Origin: Diorhabda sublineata
Taxonomy: Eukaryota; Arthropoda; Insecta; Coleoptera; Chrysomelidae
DNA: 64,000 bases
NCBI RefSeq assembly: GCF_026230105.1
Contig: NW_026614166.1
Location: forward strand, 248,001 to 312,000
Reading direction: 5' to 3'
Part shown: piece by piece, positions 27,212 to 41,539 of the stretch
Numbering within the stretch: the stretch's first letter is position 1
Layout: every line of letters begins with the position of its first letter
The notes under the pieces: generated by a model
The model's input: only the letters and a program-made list of their open reading frames with translations
Told to the model about the DNA's origin: nothing
Databases searched by the model: none
Position numbers and translations under genes: made by a program

Positions 27212-27889
27212 TGAGAGTTTGCATCTAACTTTGTCAGATATCGTCGATTAACATCCATTGAAGCCCATTGAGGTCGATTGTCAATTTGTGTTGATTGAAA
27301 GTTTTCAAAGTCTATCTTCCTAATTTGAAGTCGAATTTCAACATTTCTCATATATTTGAGAGAGTTTGCATCTAACTTTGTCAGATATCGTCGATTAACT
27401 TCCATTGAAGCCCATATAGGTCAACTGTCACTTTGTGTTGATTGAAAATTTTCATAGTCTATCTTCCTAATTTGAAGTCGAATTTCAACATTTCTCATAT
27501 ATTTGAGTGAATTTGCATCTAACTTTGTCAGATATAGGCGATTAACATCCATTGAAGCCCATTGAGGTCGACTGTCACTTTGTGTTGATTGAAAATTTTT
27601 AAAGTCTATCTTCCTAATTTGAAGTCGAATTTCAACATTTCTCATATATTTGAGGGAGTTTGCATCTAACTTTGTCAGATATCGTCGATTAACTTCCATT
27701 GAAGCCCATTGAGTTCAACTGTCACTTTGTGTTGATTGAAAATTTTCAAAGTCTATCTTCCTAATTTGAAGTCGAATTTCAACATTTCTCATATATTTGA
27801 GTGAGTTTGCATCTAACTTTATCAGATATCGTCGATTAACATCCATTGAAGCCCATTGAGGTCGACTGTCACTTTGTGTTGATTGAAAA

Positions 27890-27905
27890 TTTTCAAACCT
27901 ATCTT
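27890..27905. other. 1-bp deletion in a monomer
   Basis: The usual TTTCAAAGTCTATC reads TTTCAAACCTATC here, a net loss of one base near 27898. The spacing of monomers shifts by one from this point: landmarks at 24255 and 32486 are one base short of 56 monomers apart. It is one of only two net length changes I found in the window. The corresponding minus-strand frame is broken here. Confidence 0.9.
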
Positions 27906-29477
27906 CCTAATTTGAAGTCGAATTTCAACATTTCTCATATATTTGAGTGAGTTTGCATCTAACTTTATCAGATATCGTCGATTAACATCCATTGAAGCCC
28001 ATTTAGGTCAACTGTCACTTTGTGTTGATTGAAAATTTTCAAAGTCTATCTTCCTAATTTGAAGTCGAATTTCAACATTTCTCATATATTTGAGTGAGTT
28101 TGCATCTAACTTTATCAGATATCGTCGATTAACATCCATTGAAGCCCATTGAGTTCAACTGTCACTTTGTGTTGATTGAAAATTTTCAAAGTCTATCTTC
28201 CTAATTTGAAGTCGAATTTCAACATTTCTCATATATTTGAGTGAGTTTGCATCTAACTTTATCAGATATCGTCGATTAACATCCATTGAAGCCCATTGAG
28301 GTCGATTGTCAATTTGTGTTGATTGAAAGTTTTCAAAGTCTATCTTCCTAATTTGAAGTCGAATTTCAACATTTCTCATATATTTGAGAGAGTTTGCATC
28401 TAACTTTGTCAGATATCGTCGATTAACTTCCATTGAAGCCCATTTAGGTCAACTGTCACTTTGTGTTGATTGAAAATTTTCAAAGTCTATCTTCCTAATT
28501 TGAAGTCGAATTTCAACATTTCTCATATATTTGAGTGAGTTTGCATCTAACTTTATCAGATATCGTCGATCAACATCCATTGAAGCCCATTGAGTTCAAC
28601 TGTCACTTTGTGTTGATTGAAAATTTTCAAAGTCTATCTTCCTAATTTGAAGTCGAATTTCAACATTTCTCATATATTTGAGTGAGTTTGCATCTAACTT
28701 TATCAGATATCGTCGATTAACTTCCATTGATGCCCATTTAGGTCAACTGTCATTTTGTGTTGATTGAAAATTTTCATAGTCTATCTTCCTAATTTGAAGT
28801 CGAATTTCAACATTTCTCATATATTTGAGTGAATTTGCATCTAACTTTGTCAGATATAGGCGACTAACATCCATTGAAGCCCATTGAGGTCGACTGTCAC
28901 TTTGTGTTGATTGAAAATTTTTAAAGTCTATCTTCCTAATTTGTAGTCGAATTTCAACATTTCTCATATATTTGAGGAAGTTTGCATCTAACTCTGTCAG
29001 ATATCGTCGATTAACTTCCATTGAAGCCCATTGAGTTCAACTGTCACTTTGTGTTGATTGAAAATTTTCAAAGTCTATCTTCCTAATTTGAAGTCGAATT
29101 TCAACATTTCTCATATATTTGAGTGAGTTTGCATCTAACTTTATCAGATATCGTCGATTAACATCCATTGAAGCCCATTGAGGTCGACTGTCACTTTGTG
29201 TTGATTGAAAATTTTCAAAGTCTATCTTCCTAATTTGAAGTCGAATTTCAACATTTCTCATATATTTGAGTGAGTTTGCATCTAACTTTATCAGATATCG
29301 TCGATTAACATCCATTGAAGCCCATTGAGTTCAACTGTCACTTTGTGTTGATTGAAAATTTTCAAAGTCTATCTTCCTAATTTGAAGTCGAATTTCAACA
29401 TTTCTCATATATTTGAGTGAGTTTGCATCTAACTTTATCAGATATCGTCGATTAACATCCATTGAAGCCCATTGAGT

Positions 29478-30491
29478 TCAACTGTCACTTTGTGTTGATT
29501 GAAAATTTTCAAAGTCTATCTTCCTAATTTGAAGTCGAATTTCAACATTTCTCATATATTTGAGTGAGTTTGCATCTAACTTTATCAGATATCGTCGATT
29601 AACATCCATTGAAGCCCATTGAGGTCGACTGTCACTTTGTGTTGATTGAAAATTTTCAAAGTCTATCTTCCTAATTTGAAGTCGAATTTCAACATTTCTC
29701 ATATATTTGTGAGAGTTTGCATCTAACTTTGTCAGATATCGTCGATTAACATCCACTGAAGCCAATTGAGGTCGACTGTCACTTTGTGTTGATTGAAAAT
29801 TTTTAAAGTCTATCTTCCTAATTTGAAGTCGAATTTCAACATTTCTCATATATTTGAGTGAGTTTGCATCTAACTTTGTCAGATATCGTCGATTAACATC
29901 CATTGAAGCCCATTGAGGTCGATTGTCAATTTGTGTTGATTGAAAATTTTCAAAGTCTATCTTCCTAATTTGAAGTCGAATTTCAACATTTCTCATATAT
30001 TTGAGTGAGTTTGCATCTAACTTTATCAGATATCGTCGATTAACATCCATTGAAGCCCATTGAGGTCGACTGTCACTTTGTGTTGATTGAAAATTTTCAA
30101 AGTCTATCTTCCTAATTTGAAGTCGAATTTCAACATTTCTCATATATTTGTGAGAGTTTGCATCTAACTTTGTCAGATATCGTCGATTAACATCCACTGA
30201 AGCCAATTGAGGTCGACTGTCACTTTGTGTTGATTGAAAATTTTTAAAGTCTATCTTCCTAATTTGAAGTCGAATTTCAACATTTCTCATATATTTGAGT
30301 GAGTTTGCATCTAACTTTGTCAGATATCGTCGATTAACATCCATTGAAGCCCATTGAGGTCGATTGTCAATTTGTGTTGATTGAAAGTTTTCAAAGTCTA
30401 TCTTCCTAATTTGAAGTCGAATTTCAACATTTCTCATATATTTGAGAGAGTTTGCATCTAACTTTGTCAGATATCGTCGATTAACTTCCAT
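29478..30491 (-). other. Longest open frame in the satellite; not judged a gene
   Basis: This minus-strand frame of 337 codons is simply seven monomers read in one frame, since 147 bp equals 49 codons. Each unit reads approximately MDVNRRYLTKL, then KYMRNVEIRLQIRKIDFENF, then a QSTQ- and RPQWAS-like tail. There is no signal peptide, known domain or ribosome-binding or promoter context that I can point to. Differences between units fall on all codon positions and readily create stops, so I see no sign of selection on the protein. Gene finders may call dozens of such frames in this array. I list this one only so that it is not mistaken for a repeat-protein gene. Confidence 0.9.
29489..30385. 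repeat. Tandem duplication of 3 monomers (441 bp)
   Basis: Positions 29489-29944 agree with 29930-30385 at a 441-bp offset. The TTTGTGAGAG mark occurs at 29707 and 30148, and again 8 monomers later at 31324. The left break is C at 29488 against A at 29929. The right break is GAAAATTTT against GAAAGTTTT at 29945/30386. This duplication makes the longest uninterrupted minus-strand frame of the window. Confidence 0.85.
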
Positions 30492-32126
30492 TGAAGCCCA
30501 TTTAGGTCAACTGTCACTTTGTGTTAATTGAAAATTTTCAAAGTCTATCTTCCTAATTTGAAGTCGAATTTCAACATTCCTTATATATTTGAGAGAGTTT
30601 GCATCTAACTTTGTCAGATATCGTCGATTAACATCCACTGAAGCCAATTGAGGTCGACTGTCACTTTGTGTTGATTGAAAATTTTCAAAGTCTATCTTCC
30701 TAATTTGAAGTCGAATTTCAACATTTCTTATATATTTGAGAGAGTTTGCATCTAACTTTGTCAGATATCGTCGATTAACAACCATTGAAGCCCATTGAGG
30801 TCGACTGTCACTTTGTGTTGATTGAAAATTTTTAAAGTCTATCTTCCTAATTTGAAGTCGAATATCAACAGTTCTCATATATTTGAGTGGGTTTGCATCT
30901 AACTTTGTCAGATATAGGCGATTAAGATCCATTGAAGCCCATTGAGGTCAACTGTCACTTTGTGTTGATTGAAAATTTTCAAAGTCTATCTTCCTAATTT
31001 GAAGTCGAATTTCAACATTTCTCATATATTTGAGTGAGTTTGCATCTAACTTTATCAGATATCGTCGATTAACATCCACTGAAGCCAATTGAGGTCGCCT
31101 GTCACTTTGTGTTGATTGAAAATTTTCAAAGTCTATCTTCCTAATTTGAAGTCGAATTTCAACATTTCTCATATATTTGAGTGAGTTTGCATCTAACTTT
31201 ATCAGATATCGTCGATTAACATCCATTGAAGCCCATTGAGGTCGACTGTCACTTTGTGTTGATTGAAAATTTTCAAAGTCTATCTTCCTAATTTGAAGTC
31301 GAATTTCAACATTTCTCATATATTTGTGAGAGTTTGCATCTAACTTTGTCAGATATCGTCGATTAACATCCACTGAAGCCAATTGAGGTCGACTGTCACT
31401 TTGTGTTGATTGAAAATTTTTAAAGTCTATCTTCCTAATTTGAAGTCGAATTTCAACATTTCTCATATATTTGAGTGAGTTTGCATCTAACTTTGTCAGA
31501 TATCGTCGATTAACATCCATTGAAGCCCATTGAGGTCGATTGTCAATTTGTGTTGATTGAAAGTTTTCAAAGTCTATCTTCCTAATTTGAAGTCGAATTT
31601 CAACATTTCTCATATATTTGAGAGAGTTTGCATCTAACTTTGTCAGATATCGTCGATTAACTTCCATTGAAGCCCATTTAGGTCAACTGTCACTTTGTGT
31701 TAATTGAAAATTTTCAAAGTCTATCTTCCTAATTTGAAGTCGAATTTCAACATTTCTTATATATTTGAGAGAGTTTGCATCTAACTTTGTCAGATATCGT
31801 CGATTAACATCCACTGAAGCCAATTAAGGTCGACTGTCACTTTGTGTTGATTGAAAATTTTCAAAGTCTATCTTCCTAATTTGATGTCGAATTTCAACAT
31901 TTCTCATATATTTGAGAGAGTTTACATCTAACTTTGTCAGATATCGTCGATTAACATCCACTGAAGCCAATTGAGGTCGACTGTCACTTTGTGTTGATTG
32001 AAAATTTTCAAAGTCTATCTTCCTAATTTGAAGTCGAATTTCAACATTTCTTATATATTTGAGAGAGTTTGCATCTAACTTTGTCAGATATCGTCGATTA
32101 ACATCCACTGAAGCCAATTAAGGTCG

Positions 32127-33364
32127 ACTGTCACTTTGTGTTGATTGAAAATTTTCAAAGTCTATCTTCCTAATTTGATGTCGAATTTCAACATTTCTCA
32201 TATATTTGAGAGAGTTTGCATCTAACTTTGTCAGATATCGTCGATTAACTACCACTGAAGCCAATTGAGGTCGACTGTCACTTTGTGTTGATTGAAAATT
32301 TTCAAAGTCTATCTTCCTAATTTGAACTCAAATTTCAACATTTCTTATATATTTGAGAGAGTTTGCATCTAACTTTGTCAGATATCGTCGATTAACTACC
32401 ACTGAAGCCAATTGAGGTCGACTGTCACTTTGTGTTGATTGAAAATTTTCAAAGTCTATCTTCCTAATTTGAAGTCGAATTTCAACATTCCTCATATATT
32501 TGAGAGAGTTTGCATCTAACTTTGTCAGATATCGTCAATTAACTACCACTGAAGCCAATTGAGGTCGCCTGTCACTTTGTGTTGATTGAAAATTTTTAAA
32601 GTCTATCTTCCTAATTTGAAGTCGAATTTTAACATTTCTTATATATTTGGGAGAGTTTGCATCTAACTTTGTCAGATATACGCGATTAACATCCATTGAA
32701 GCCAATTGAGGTCAACTGTCACTTTGTGTTGATTGAAAATTTTTAAAGTCTATCTTCCTAATTTGAAGTCGAATTTTAACATTTCTTATATATTAGAGTG
32801 AGTTTGCATCTAAATTTGTCAGATATACGCGATTAACATCCATTGAAGCCAATTGAGGTCAACTGTCACTTTGTGTTGATTGAAAATTTTCAAAGTCTAT
32901 CTTCCTAATTTGAAGACGAATTTCAACATTTCTTATATATTTGGGAGAGTTTGCATCTAACTTTGTCAGATATCGTCGTTTAACATCCACTGAAGCCAAT
33001 TGAGGTCGACTGTCACTTTGTGTTGATTGAAAATTAACAAAGTCTATCTTCCTAATTTGAAATAGAATTTCAACAGTTCTCATATATTTGAGTGAGTTTG
33101 CATCTAACTTTGTCAGATATCGTCGATTAACATCCATTGAAGCCCATTGAGGTCGACTGTCACTTTGTGTTGATTGAAAATTTTTAAAGTCTATCTTCCA
33201 AATTTGAAGTCGAATTTCAACATTTCTTATATATTTGAGAGAGTTTGCATCTAACTTTGTCAGATATAGGCGATTAACATCCATTGAAGCCCATTGAGGT
33301 CGACTGTCACTTTGTGTTGATTGAAAATTTTTAAAGTCTATCTTCCTAATTTGAAGTCGAATTT
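32127..33364. repeat. ~1.24-kb dispersed duplication, copy 1
   Basis: It agrees with 36390-37627 at an offset of 4,263 bp (29 monomers). Private marks shared by the two copies include TATATTAGAGTGAG, GAAAATTAACAAAG (near 33034 and 37297), GAAATAGAATTTC and TTCCAAATTTG. It contains a copy of the dispersed cassette (32.26-32.70 kb). It is an A-like island carried inside domain B. Confidence 0.82.
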
Positions 33365-33715
33365 TAACATTTCTTATATATTTGGGAGAGTTTGCATCTA
33401 ACTTTGTCAGATATACGCGATTAACATCCATTGAAGCCAATTGAGGTCAACTGTCACTTTGTGTTGATTGAAAATTTTTAAAGTCTATCTTCCTAATTTG
33501 AAGTCGAATTTTAACATTTCTTATATATTAGAGTGAGTTTGCATCTAACTTTGTCAGATATACGCGATTAACATCCATTGAAGCCAATTGAGGTCAACTG
33601 TCACTTTGTGTTGATTGAAAATTTTCAAAGTCTATCTTCCTAATTTGAAGACGAATTTCAACATTTCTTATATATTTGGGAGAGTTTGCATCTAACTTTG
33701 TCAGATATCGTCGTT

Positions 33716-35463
33716 TAACATCCACTGAAGCCAATTGAGGTCGACTGTCACTTTGTGTTGATTGAAAATTTTCAAAGTCTATCTTCCTAATTTGAAATAG
33801 AATTTCAACAGTTCTCATATATTTGAGTGAGTTTGCATCTAACTTTGTCAGATATCGTCGATTAACATCCATTAAAGCCCATTGAGGTCGACTGTCACTT
33901 TGTGTTGATTGAAAATTTTTAAAGTCTATCTTCCAAATTTGAAGTCGAATTTCAACATTTCTTATATATTTGAGAGAGTTTGCATCTAACTTTGTCAGAT
34001 ATAGGCGATTAACATCCATTGAAGCCCATTGAGGTCGACTGTCACTTTGTGTTGATTGAAAATTTTTAAAGTCTATCTTCCTAATTTGAAGTCGAATTTC
34101 AACAGTTCTCATATATTTGAGTGGGTTTGCATCTAACTTTGTCAGATATAGGCGATTAAGATCCATTGAAGCCCATTGAGGTCGACTGTCACTTTGTGTT
34201 GATTGAAAATTTTCAAAGTCTATCTTCCTAATTTGAAGTCGAATTTCAACATTTCTCATATATTTGAGTGAGTTTGCATCTAACTTTGTCAGATATCGTC
34301 GATTAACATCCATTGAAGCCCATTGAGGTCGATTGTCATTTTGTGTTGATTGAAAGTTTTCAAAGCCTATCTTCCTAATTTGAAGTCGAATTTCAACATT
34401 TCTCATATATTTGAGAGAGTTTGCATCTAACTTTGTCAGATATCGTCGATTAACTTCCATTGAAGCCCATTTAGGTCAACTGTCACTTTGTGTTGATTGA
34501 AAATTTTCAAAGTCTATCTTCCTAATTTGAAGTCGAATTTCAACATTTCTCATATATTTGAGTGAGTTTGCATCTAACTTTGTCAGATATCGTCGATTAA
34601 CATCCACTGAAGCCAATTGAGGTCGACTGTCACTTTGTGTTGATTGAAAATTTTCAAAGTCTATCTTCCTAATTTGAAATAGAATTTCAACAGTTCTCAT
34701 ATATTTGAGTGAGTTTGCATCTAACTTTGTCAGATATCGTCGATTAACATCCATTGAAGCCCATTGAGGTCGACTGTCACTTTGTGTTGATTGAAAATTT
34801 TTAAAGTCTATCTTCCAAATTTGAAGTCGAATTTCAACATTTCTTATATATTTGAGAGAGTTTGCATCTAACTTTGTCAGATATAGGCGATTAACATCCA
34901 TTGAAGCCCATTGAGGTCGACTGTCACTTTGTGTTGATTGAAAATTTTTAAAGTCTATCTTCCTAATTTGAAGTCGAATTTCAACAGTTCTCATATATTT
35001 GAGTGGGTTTGCATCTAACTTTGTCAGATATAGGCGATTTAGATCCATTGAAGCCCATTGAGGTCGACTGTCACTTTGTGTTGATTGAAAATTTTCAAAG
35101 TCTATCTTCCTAATTTGAAGTCGAATTTCAACATTTCTCATATATTTGAGTGAGTTTGCATCTAACTTTGTCAGATATCGTCGATTAACATCCATTGAAG
35201 CCCATTGAGGTCGATTGTCAATTTGTGTTGATTGAAAGTTTTCAAAGTCTATCTTCCTAATTTGAAGTCGAATTTCAACATTTCTCATATATTTGAGAGA
35301 GTTTGCATCTAACTTTGTCAGATATCGTCGATTAACTTCCATTGAAGCCCATTTAGGTCAACTGTCACTTTGTGTTGATTGAAAATTTTCAAAGTCTATC
35401 TTCCTAATTTGAAGTCGAATTTCAACATTTCTCATATATTTGAGTGAGTTTGCATCTAACTTT
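33716..35463. repeat. Tandem duplication of 6 monomers (882 bp)
   Basis: Positions 33716-34581 agree with 34598-35463 at an 882-bp offset. I saw about four differences, for example CATTAAAGCCC against CATTGAAGCCC near 33874, GTCATTTTG against GTCAATTTG near 34337, AAGCCTATC against AAGTCTATC near 34366, and a private GATTTAGATCC near 35040. Shared marks include GAAATAGAATTTC, TTCCAAATTTG, GAGTGGGTTTGC and GATTAAGATCC (or its variant). Confidence 0.82.
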
Positions 35464-36389
35464 ATCAGATATCGTCGATTAACATCCATTGAAGCCCATT
35501 GAGGTCGATTGTCAATTTGTGTTGATTGAAAGTTTTCAAAGTCTATCTTCCTAATTTGAAGTCGAATTTCAACATTTCTCATATATTTGAGAGAGTTTGC
35601 ATCTAACTTTGTCAGATATCGTCGATTAACTTCCATTGAAGCCCATTGAGGTCGACTGTCACTTTGTGTTGATTGAAAATTTTCAAAGTCTATCTTCCTA
35701 ATTTGAAGTCGAATTTCAACATTTCTCATATATTTGAGTGAGTTTGCATCTAACTTTGTCAGATATCGTCGATTAACATCCATTGAAGCCCATTGAGGTC
35801 GATTGTCAATTTGTGTTGATTGAAAGTTTTCAAAGTCTATCTTCCTAATTTGAAGTCGAATTTCAACATTTCTCATATATTTGAGAGAGTTTGCATCTAA
35901 CTTTGTCAGATATCGTCGATTAACTTCCATTGAAGCCCATTTAGGTCAACTGTCACTTTGTGTTGATTGAAAATTTTCATAGTCTATCTTCCTAATTTGA
36001 AGTCGAATTTCAACATTTCTCATATATTTGAGTGAATTTGCATCTAACTTTGTCAGATATAGGCGATTAACATCCATTGAAGCCCATTGAGGTCAACTGT
36101 CACTTTGTGTTGATTGAAAATTTTTAAAGTCTATCTTCCTAATTTGAAGTCGAATTTCAACATTTCTCATATATTTGAGGGAGTTTGCATCTAACTTTGT
36201 CAGATATCGTCGATTAACTTCCATTGAAGCCCATTGAGTTCAACTGTCACTTTGTGTTGATTGAAAATTTTTAAAGTCTATCTTCCTAATTTGAAGTCGA
36301 ATTTCAACATTTCTCATATATTTGAGGGAGTTTGCATCTAACTTTGTCAGATATCGTCGATTAACTTCCATTGAAGCCCATTGAGTTCA

Positions 36390-37627
36390 ACTGTCACTTT
36401 GTGTTGATTGAAAATTTTCAAAGTCTATCTTCCTAATTTGATGTCGAATTTCAACATTTCTCATATATTTGAGAGAGTTTGCATCTAACTTTGTCAGATA
36501 TCGTCGATTAACTACCACTGAAGCCAATTGAGGTCGACTGTCACTTTGTGTTGATTGAAAATTTTCAAAGTCTATCTTCCTAATTTGAACTCAAATTTCA
36601 ACATTTCTTATATATTTGAGAGAGTTTGCATCTAACTTTGTCAGATATCGTCGATTAACTACCACTGAAGCCAATTGAGGTCGACTGTCACTTTGTGTTG
36701 ATTGAAAATTTTCAAAGTCTATCTTCCTAATTTGAAGTCGAATTTCAACATTCCTCATATATTTGAGAGAGTTTGCATCTAACTTTGTCAGATATCGTCA
36801 ATTAACTACCACTGAAGCCAATTGAGGTCGCCTGTCACTTTGTGTTGATTGAAAATTTTTAAAGTCTATCTTCCTAATTTGAAGTCGAATTTTAACATTT
36901 CTTATATATTTGGGAGAGTTTGCATCTAACTTTGTCAGATATACGCGATTAACATCCATTGAAGCCAATTGAGGTCAACTGTCACTTTGTGTTGATTGAA
37001 AATTTTTAAAGTCTATCTTCCTAATTTGAAGTCGAATTTTAACATTTCTTATATATTAGAGTGAGTTTGCATCTAAATTTGTCAGATATACGCGATTAAC
37101 ATCCATTGAAGCCAATTGAGGTCAACTGTCACTTTGTGTTGATTGAAAATTTTCAAAGTCTATCTTCCTAATTTGAAGACGAATTTCAACATTTCTTATA
37201 TATTTGGGAGAGTTTGCATCTAACTTTGTCAGATATCGTCGTTTAACATCCACTGAAGCCAATTGAGGTCGACTGTCACTTTGTGTTGATTGAAAATTAA
37301 CAAAGTCTATCTTCCTAATTTGAAATAGAATTTCAACAGTTCTCATATATTTGAGTGAGTTTGCATCTAACTTTGTCAGATATCGTCGATTAACATCCAT
37401 TGAAGCCCATTGAGGTCGACTGTCACTTTGTGTTGATTGAAAATTTTTAAAGTCTATCTTCCAAATTTGAAGTCGAATTTCAACATTTCTTATATATTTG
37501 AGAGAGTTTGCATCTAACTTTGTCAGATATAGGCGATTAACATCCATTGAAGCCCATTGAGGTCGACTGTCACTTTGTGTTGATTGAAAATTTTTAAAGT
37601 CTATCTTCCTAATTTGAAGTCGAATTT
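36390..37627. repeat. ~1.24-kb dispersed duplication, copy 2
   Basis: It is the partner of 32127-33364. The left break is A at 36389 against G at 32126. The right break is at 37628 against 33365. Sequence after the break of copy 1 (from 33365) resumes at 37921 at an offset of 31 monomers, so two extra monomers lie between the two matching segments here. A 3-monomer offset then links 38151 to 38592. Confidence 0.8.
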
Positions 37628-40600
37628 CAACAGTTCTCATATATTTGAGTGGGTTTGCATCTAACTTTGTCAGATATAGGCGATTAAGATCCATTGAAGC
37701 CCATTGAGGTCAACTGTCACTTTGTGTTGATTGAAAATTTTCAAAGTCTATCTTCCTAATTTGAAGTCGAATTTCAACATTTCTCCTATATTTGAGTGAG
37801 TTTGCATCTAACTTTATCAGATATCGTCGATTAACATCCATTGAAGCCAATTGAGGTCGCCTGTCACTTTGTGTTGATTGAAAATTTTTAAAGTCTATCT
37901 TCCTAATTTGAAGTCGAATTTTAACATTTCTTATATATTTGGGAGAGTTTGCATCTAACTTTGTCAGATATACGCGATTAACATCCATTGAAGCCAATTG
38001 AGGTCAACTGTCACTTTGTGTTGATTGAAAATTTTTAAAGTCTATCTTCCTAATTTGAAGTCGAATTTTAACATTTCTTATATATTAGAGTGAGTTTGCA
38101 TCTAACTTTGTCAGATATACGCGATTAACATCCATTGAAGCCAATTGAGGTCAACTGTCACTTTGTGTTGATTGAAAATTTTCAAAGTCTATCTTCCTAA
38201 TTTGAAGACGAATTTCAACATTTCTTATATATTTGGGAGAGTTTGCATCTAACTTTGTCAGATATCGTCGTTTAACATCCACTGAAGCCAATTGAGGTCG
38301 ACTGTCACTTTGTGTTGATTGAAAATTTTCAAAGTCTATCTTCCTAATTTGAAATAGAATTTCAACAGTTCTCATATATTTGAGTGAGTTTGCATCTAAC
38401 TTTGTCAGATATCGTCGATTAACATCCATTGAAGCCCATTGAGGTCGACTGTCACTTTGTGTTGATTGAAAATTTTTAAAGTCTATCTTCCTAATTTGAA
38501 GTCGAATTTTAACATTTCTTATATATTAGAGTGAGTTTGCATCTAACTTTGTCAGATATACGCGATTAACATCCATTGAAGCCAATTGAGGTCAACTGTC
38601 ACTTTGTGTTGATTGAAAATTTTCAAAGTCTATCTTCCTAATTTGAAGACGAATTTCAACATTTCTTATATATTTGGGAGAGTTTGCATCTAACTTTGTC
38701 AGATATCGTCGTTTAACATCCACTGAAGCCAATTGAGGTCGACTGTCACTTTGTGTTGATTGAAAATTTTCAAAGTCTATCTTCCTAATTTGAAATAGAA
38801 TTTCAACAGTTCTCATATATTTGAGTGAGTTTGCATCTAACTTTGTCAGATATCGTCGATTAACATCCATTGAAGCCCATTGAGGTCGACTGTCACTTTG
38901 TGTTGATTGAAAATTTTTAAAGTCTATCTTCCAAATTTGAAGTCGAATTTCAACATTTCTTATATATTTGAGAGAGTTTGCATCTAACTTTGTCAGATAT
39001 AGGCGATTAACATCCATTGAAGCCCATTAAGGTCGACTGTCACTTTGTGTTGATTGAAAATTTTCAAAGTCTATCTTCCTAATTTGAAGTCGAATTTCAA
39101 CATTTCTCATATATTTGAGAGAGTTTGCATCTAACTTTGTCAGATATCGTCGTTTAACATCCACTGAAGCCAATTGAGGTCGACTGTCACTTTGTGTTGA
39201 TTGAAAATTTTCAAAGTCTATCTTCCTAATTTGAAATAGAATTTCAACAGTTCTCATATATTTGAGTGAGTTTGCATCTAACTTTGTCAGATATCGTCGA
39301 TTAACATCCATTGAAGCCCATTGAGGTCGACTGTCACTTTGTGTTGATTGAAAATTTTTAAAGTCTATCTTCCTAATTTGAAGTCGAATTTCAACAGTTC
39401 TCATATATTTGAGTGGGTTTGCATCTAACTTTGTCAGATATAGGCGATTAAGATCCATTGAAGCCCATTGAGGTCGACTGTCACTTTGTGTTGATTGAAA
39501 ATTTTCAAAGTCTATCTTCCTAATTTGAAGTCGAATTTCAACATTTCTCATATATTTGAGTGAGTTTGCATCTAACTTTGTCAGATATCGTCGATTAACA
39601 TCCATTGAAGCCCATTGAGGTCGATTGTCAATTTGTGTTGATTGAAAGTTTTCAAAGTCTATCTTCCTAATTTGAAGTCGAATTTCAACATTTCTCATAT
39701 ATTTGAGAGAGTTTGCATCTAACTTTGTCAGATATCGTCGATTAACTTCCATTGAAGCCCATTTAGGTCAACTGTCACTTTGTGTTGATTGAAAATTTTC
39801 AAAGTCTATCTTCCTAATTTGAAGTCGAATTTCAACATTTCTCATATATTTGAGTGAGTTTGCATCTAACTTTGTCAGATATCGTCGTTTAACATCCATT
39901 GAAGCCCATTGAGGTCGATTGTCAATTTGTGTTGATTGAAAGTTTTCAAAGTCTATCTTCCTAATTTGAAGTCGAATTTCAACATTTCTCATATATTTGA
40001 GAGAGTTTGCATCTAACTTTGTCAGATATCGTCGATTAACTTCCATTGAAGCCCATTGAGGTCGACTGTCACTTTGTGTTGATTGAAAATTTTCAAAGTC
40101 TATCTTCCTAATTTGAAGTCGAATTTCAACATTTCTCATATATTTGAGTGAGTTTGCATCTAACTTTGTCAGATATCGTCGATTAACATCCATTGAAGCC
40201 CATTGAGGTCGATTGTCAATTTGTGTTGATTGAAAGTTTTCAAAGTCTATCTTCCTAATTTGAAGTCGAATTTCAACATTTCTCATATATTTGAGAGAGT
40301 TTGCATCTAACATTGTCAGATATCGTCGATTAACTTCCATTGAAGCCCATTTAGGTCAACTGTCACTTTGTGTTGATTGAAAATTTTCATAGTCTATCTT
40401 CCTAATTTGAAGTCGAATTTCAACATTTCTCATATATTTGAGTGAATTTGCATCTAACTTTGTCAGATATAGGCGATTAACATCCATTGAAGCCCATTGA
40501 GGTCGACTGTCACTTTGTGTTGATTGAAAATTTTTAAAGTCTATCTTCCTAATTTGAAGTCGAATTTCAACATTTCTCATATATTTGAGGAAGTTTGCAT

Positions 40601-41539
40601 CTAACTTTGTCAGATATCGTCGATTAACTTCCATTGAAGCCCATTGAGTTCAACTGTCACTTTGTGTTGATTGAAAATTTTCAAAGTCTATCTTCCTAAT
40701 TTGAAGTCGAATTTCAACATTTCTCATATATATGAGTGAGTTTGCATCTAACTTTATCAGATATCGTCGATTAACATCCATTGAAGCCCATTGAGGTCGA
40801 CTGTCACTTTGTGTTGATTGAAAATTTTCAAAGTCTATCTTCCTAATTTGAAGTCGAATTTCAACATTTCTCATATATTTGAGTGAGTTTGCATCTAACT
40901 TTATCAGATATCGTCGATTAACATCCATTGAAGCCCATTGAGTTCAACTGTCACTTTGTGTTGATTGAAAATTTTCAAAGTCTATCTTCCTAATTTGAAG
41001 TCGAATTTCAACATTTCTCATATATTTGAGTGAGTTTGCATCTAACTTTATCAGATATCGTCGATTAACATCCATTGAAGCCCATTGAGGTCGACTGTCA
41101 CTTTGTGTTGATTGAAAATTTTCAAAGTCTATCTTCCTAATTTGAAGTCGAATTTCAACATTTCTCATATATTTGTGAGAGTTTGCATCTAACTTTATGA
41201 GATATCGTCGATTAACATCCATTGAAGCCCATTGAGGTCGACTGTCACTTTGTGTTGATTGAAAATTTTCAAAGTCTATCTTCCTAATTTGAAGTCGAAT
41301 TTCAACATTTCTCATATATTTGAGTGAGTTTGCATCTAACTTTGTCAGATATCGTCGATTAACATCCATTGAAGCCCATTGAGGTCGATTGTCAATTTGT
41401 GTTGATTGAAAGTTTTCAAAGTCTATCTTCCTAATTTGAAGTCGAATTTCAACATTTCTCATATATTTGAGAGAGTTTGCATCTAACTTTGTCAGATATC
41501 GTCGATTAACTTCCATTGAAGCCCATTTAGGTCAACTGT

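Noticed and set aside
33030..33040. Indel at GAAAATTAACAAAG
   Set aside because: Length is unchanged; two adjacent T to A changes account for it, and it is shared with 37297 through a block duplication.
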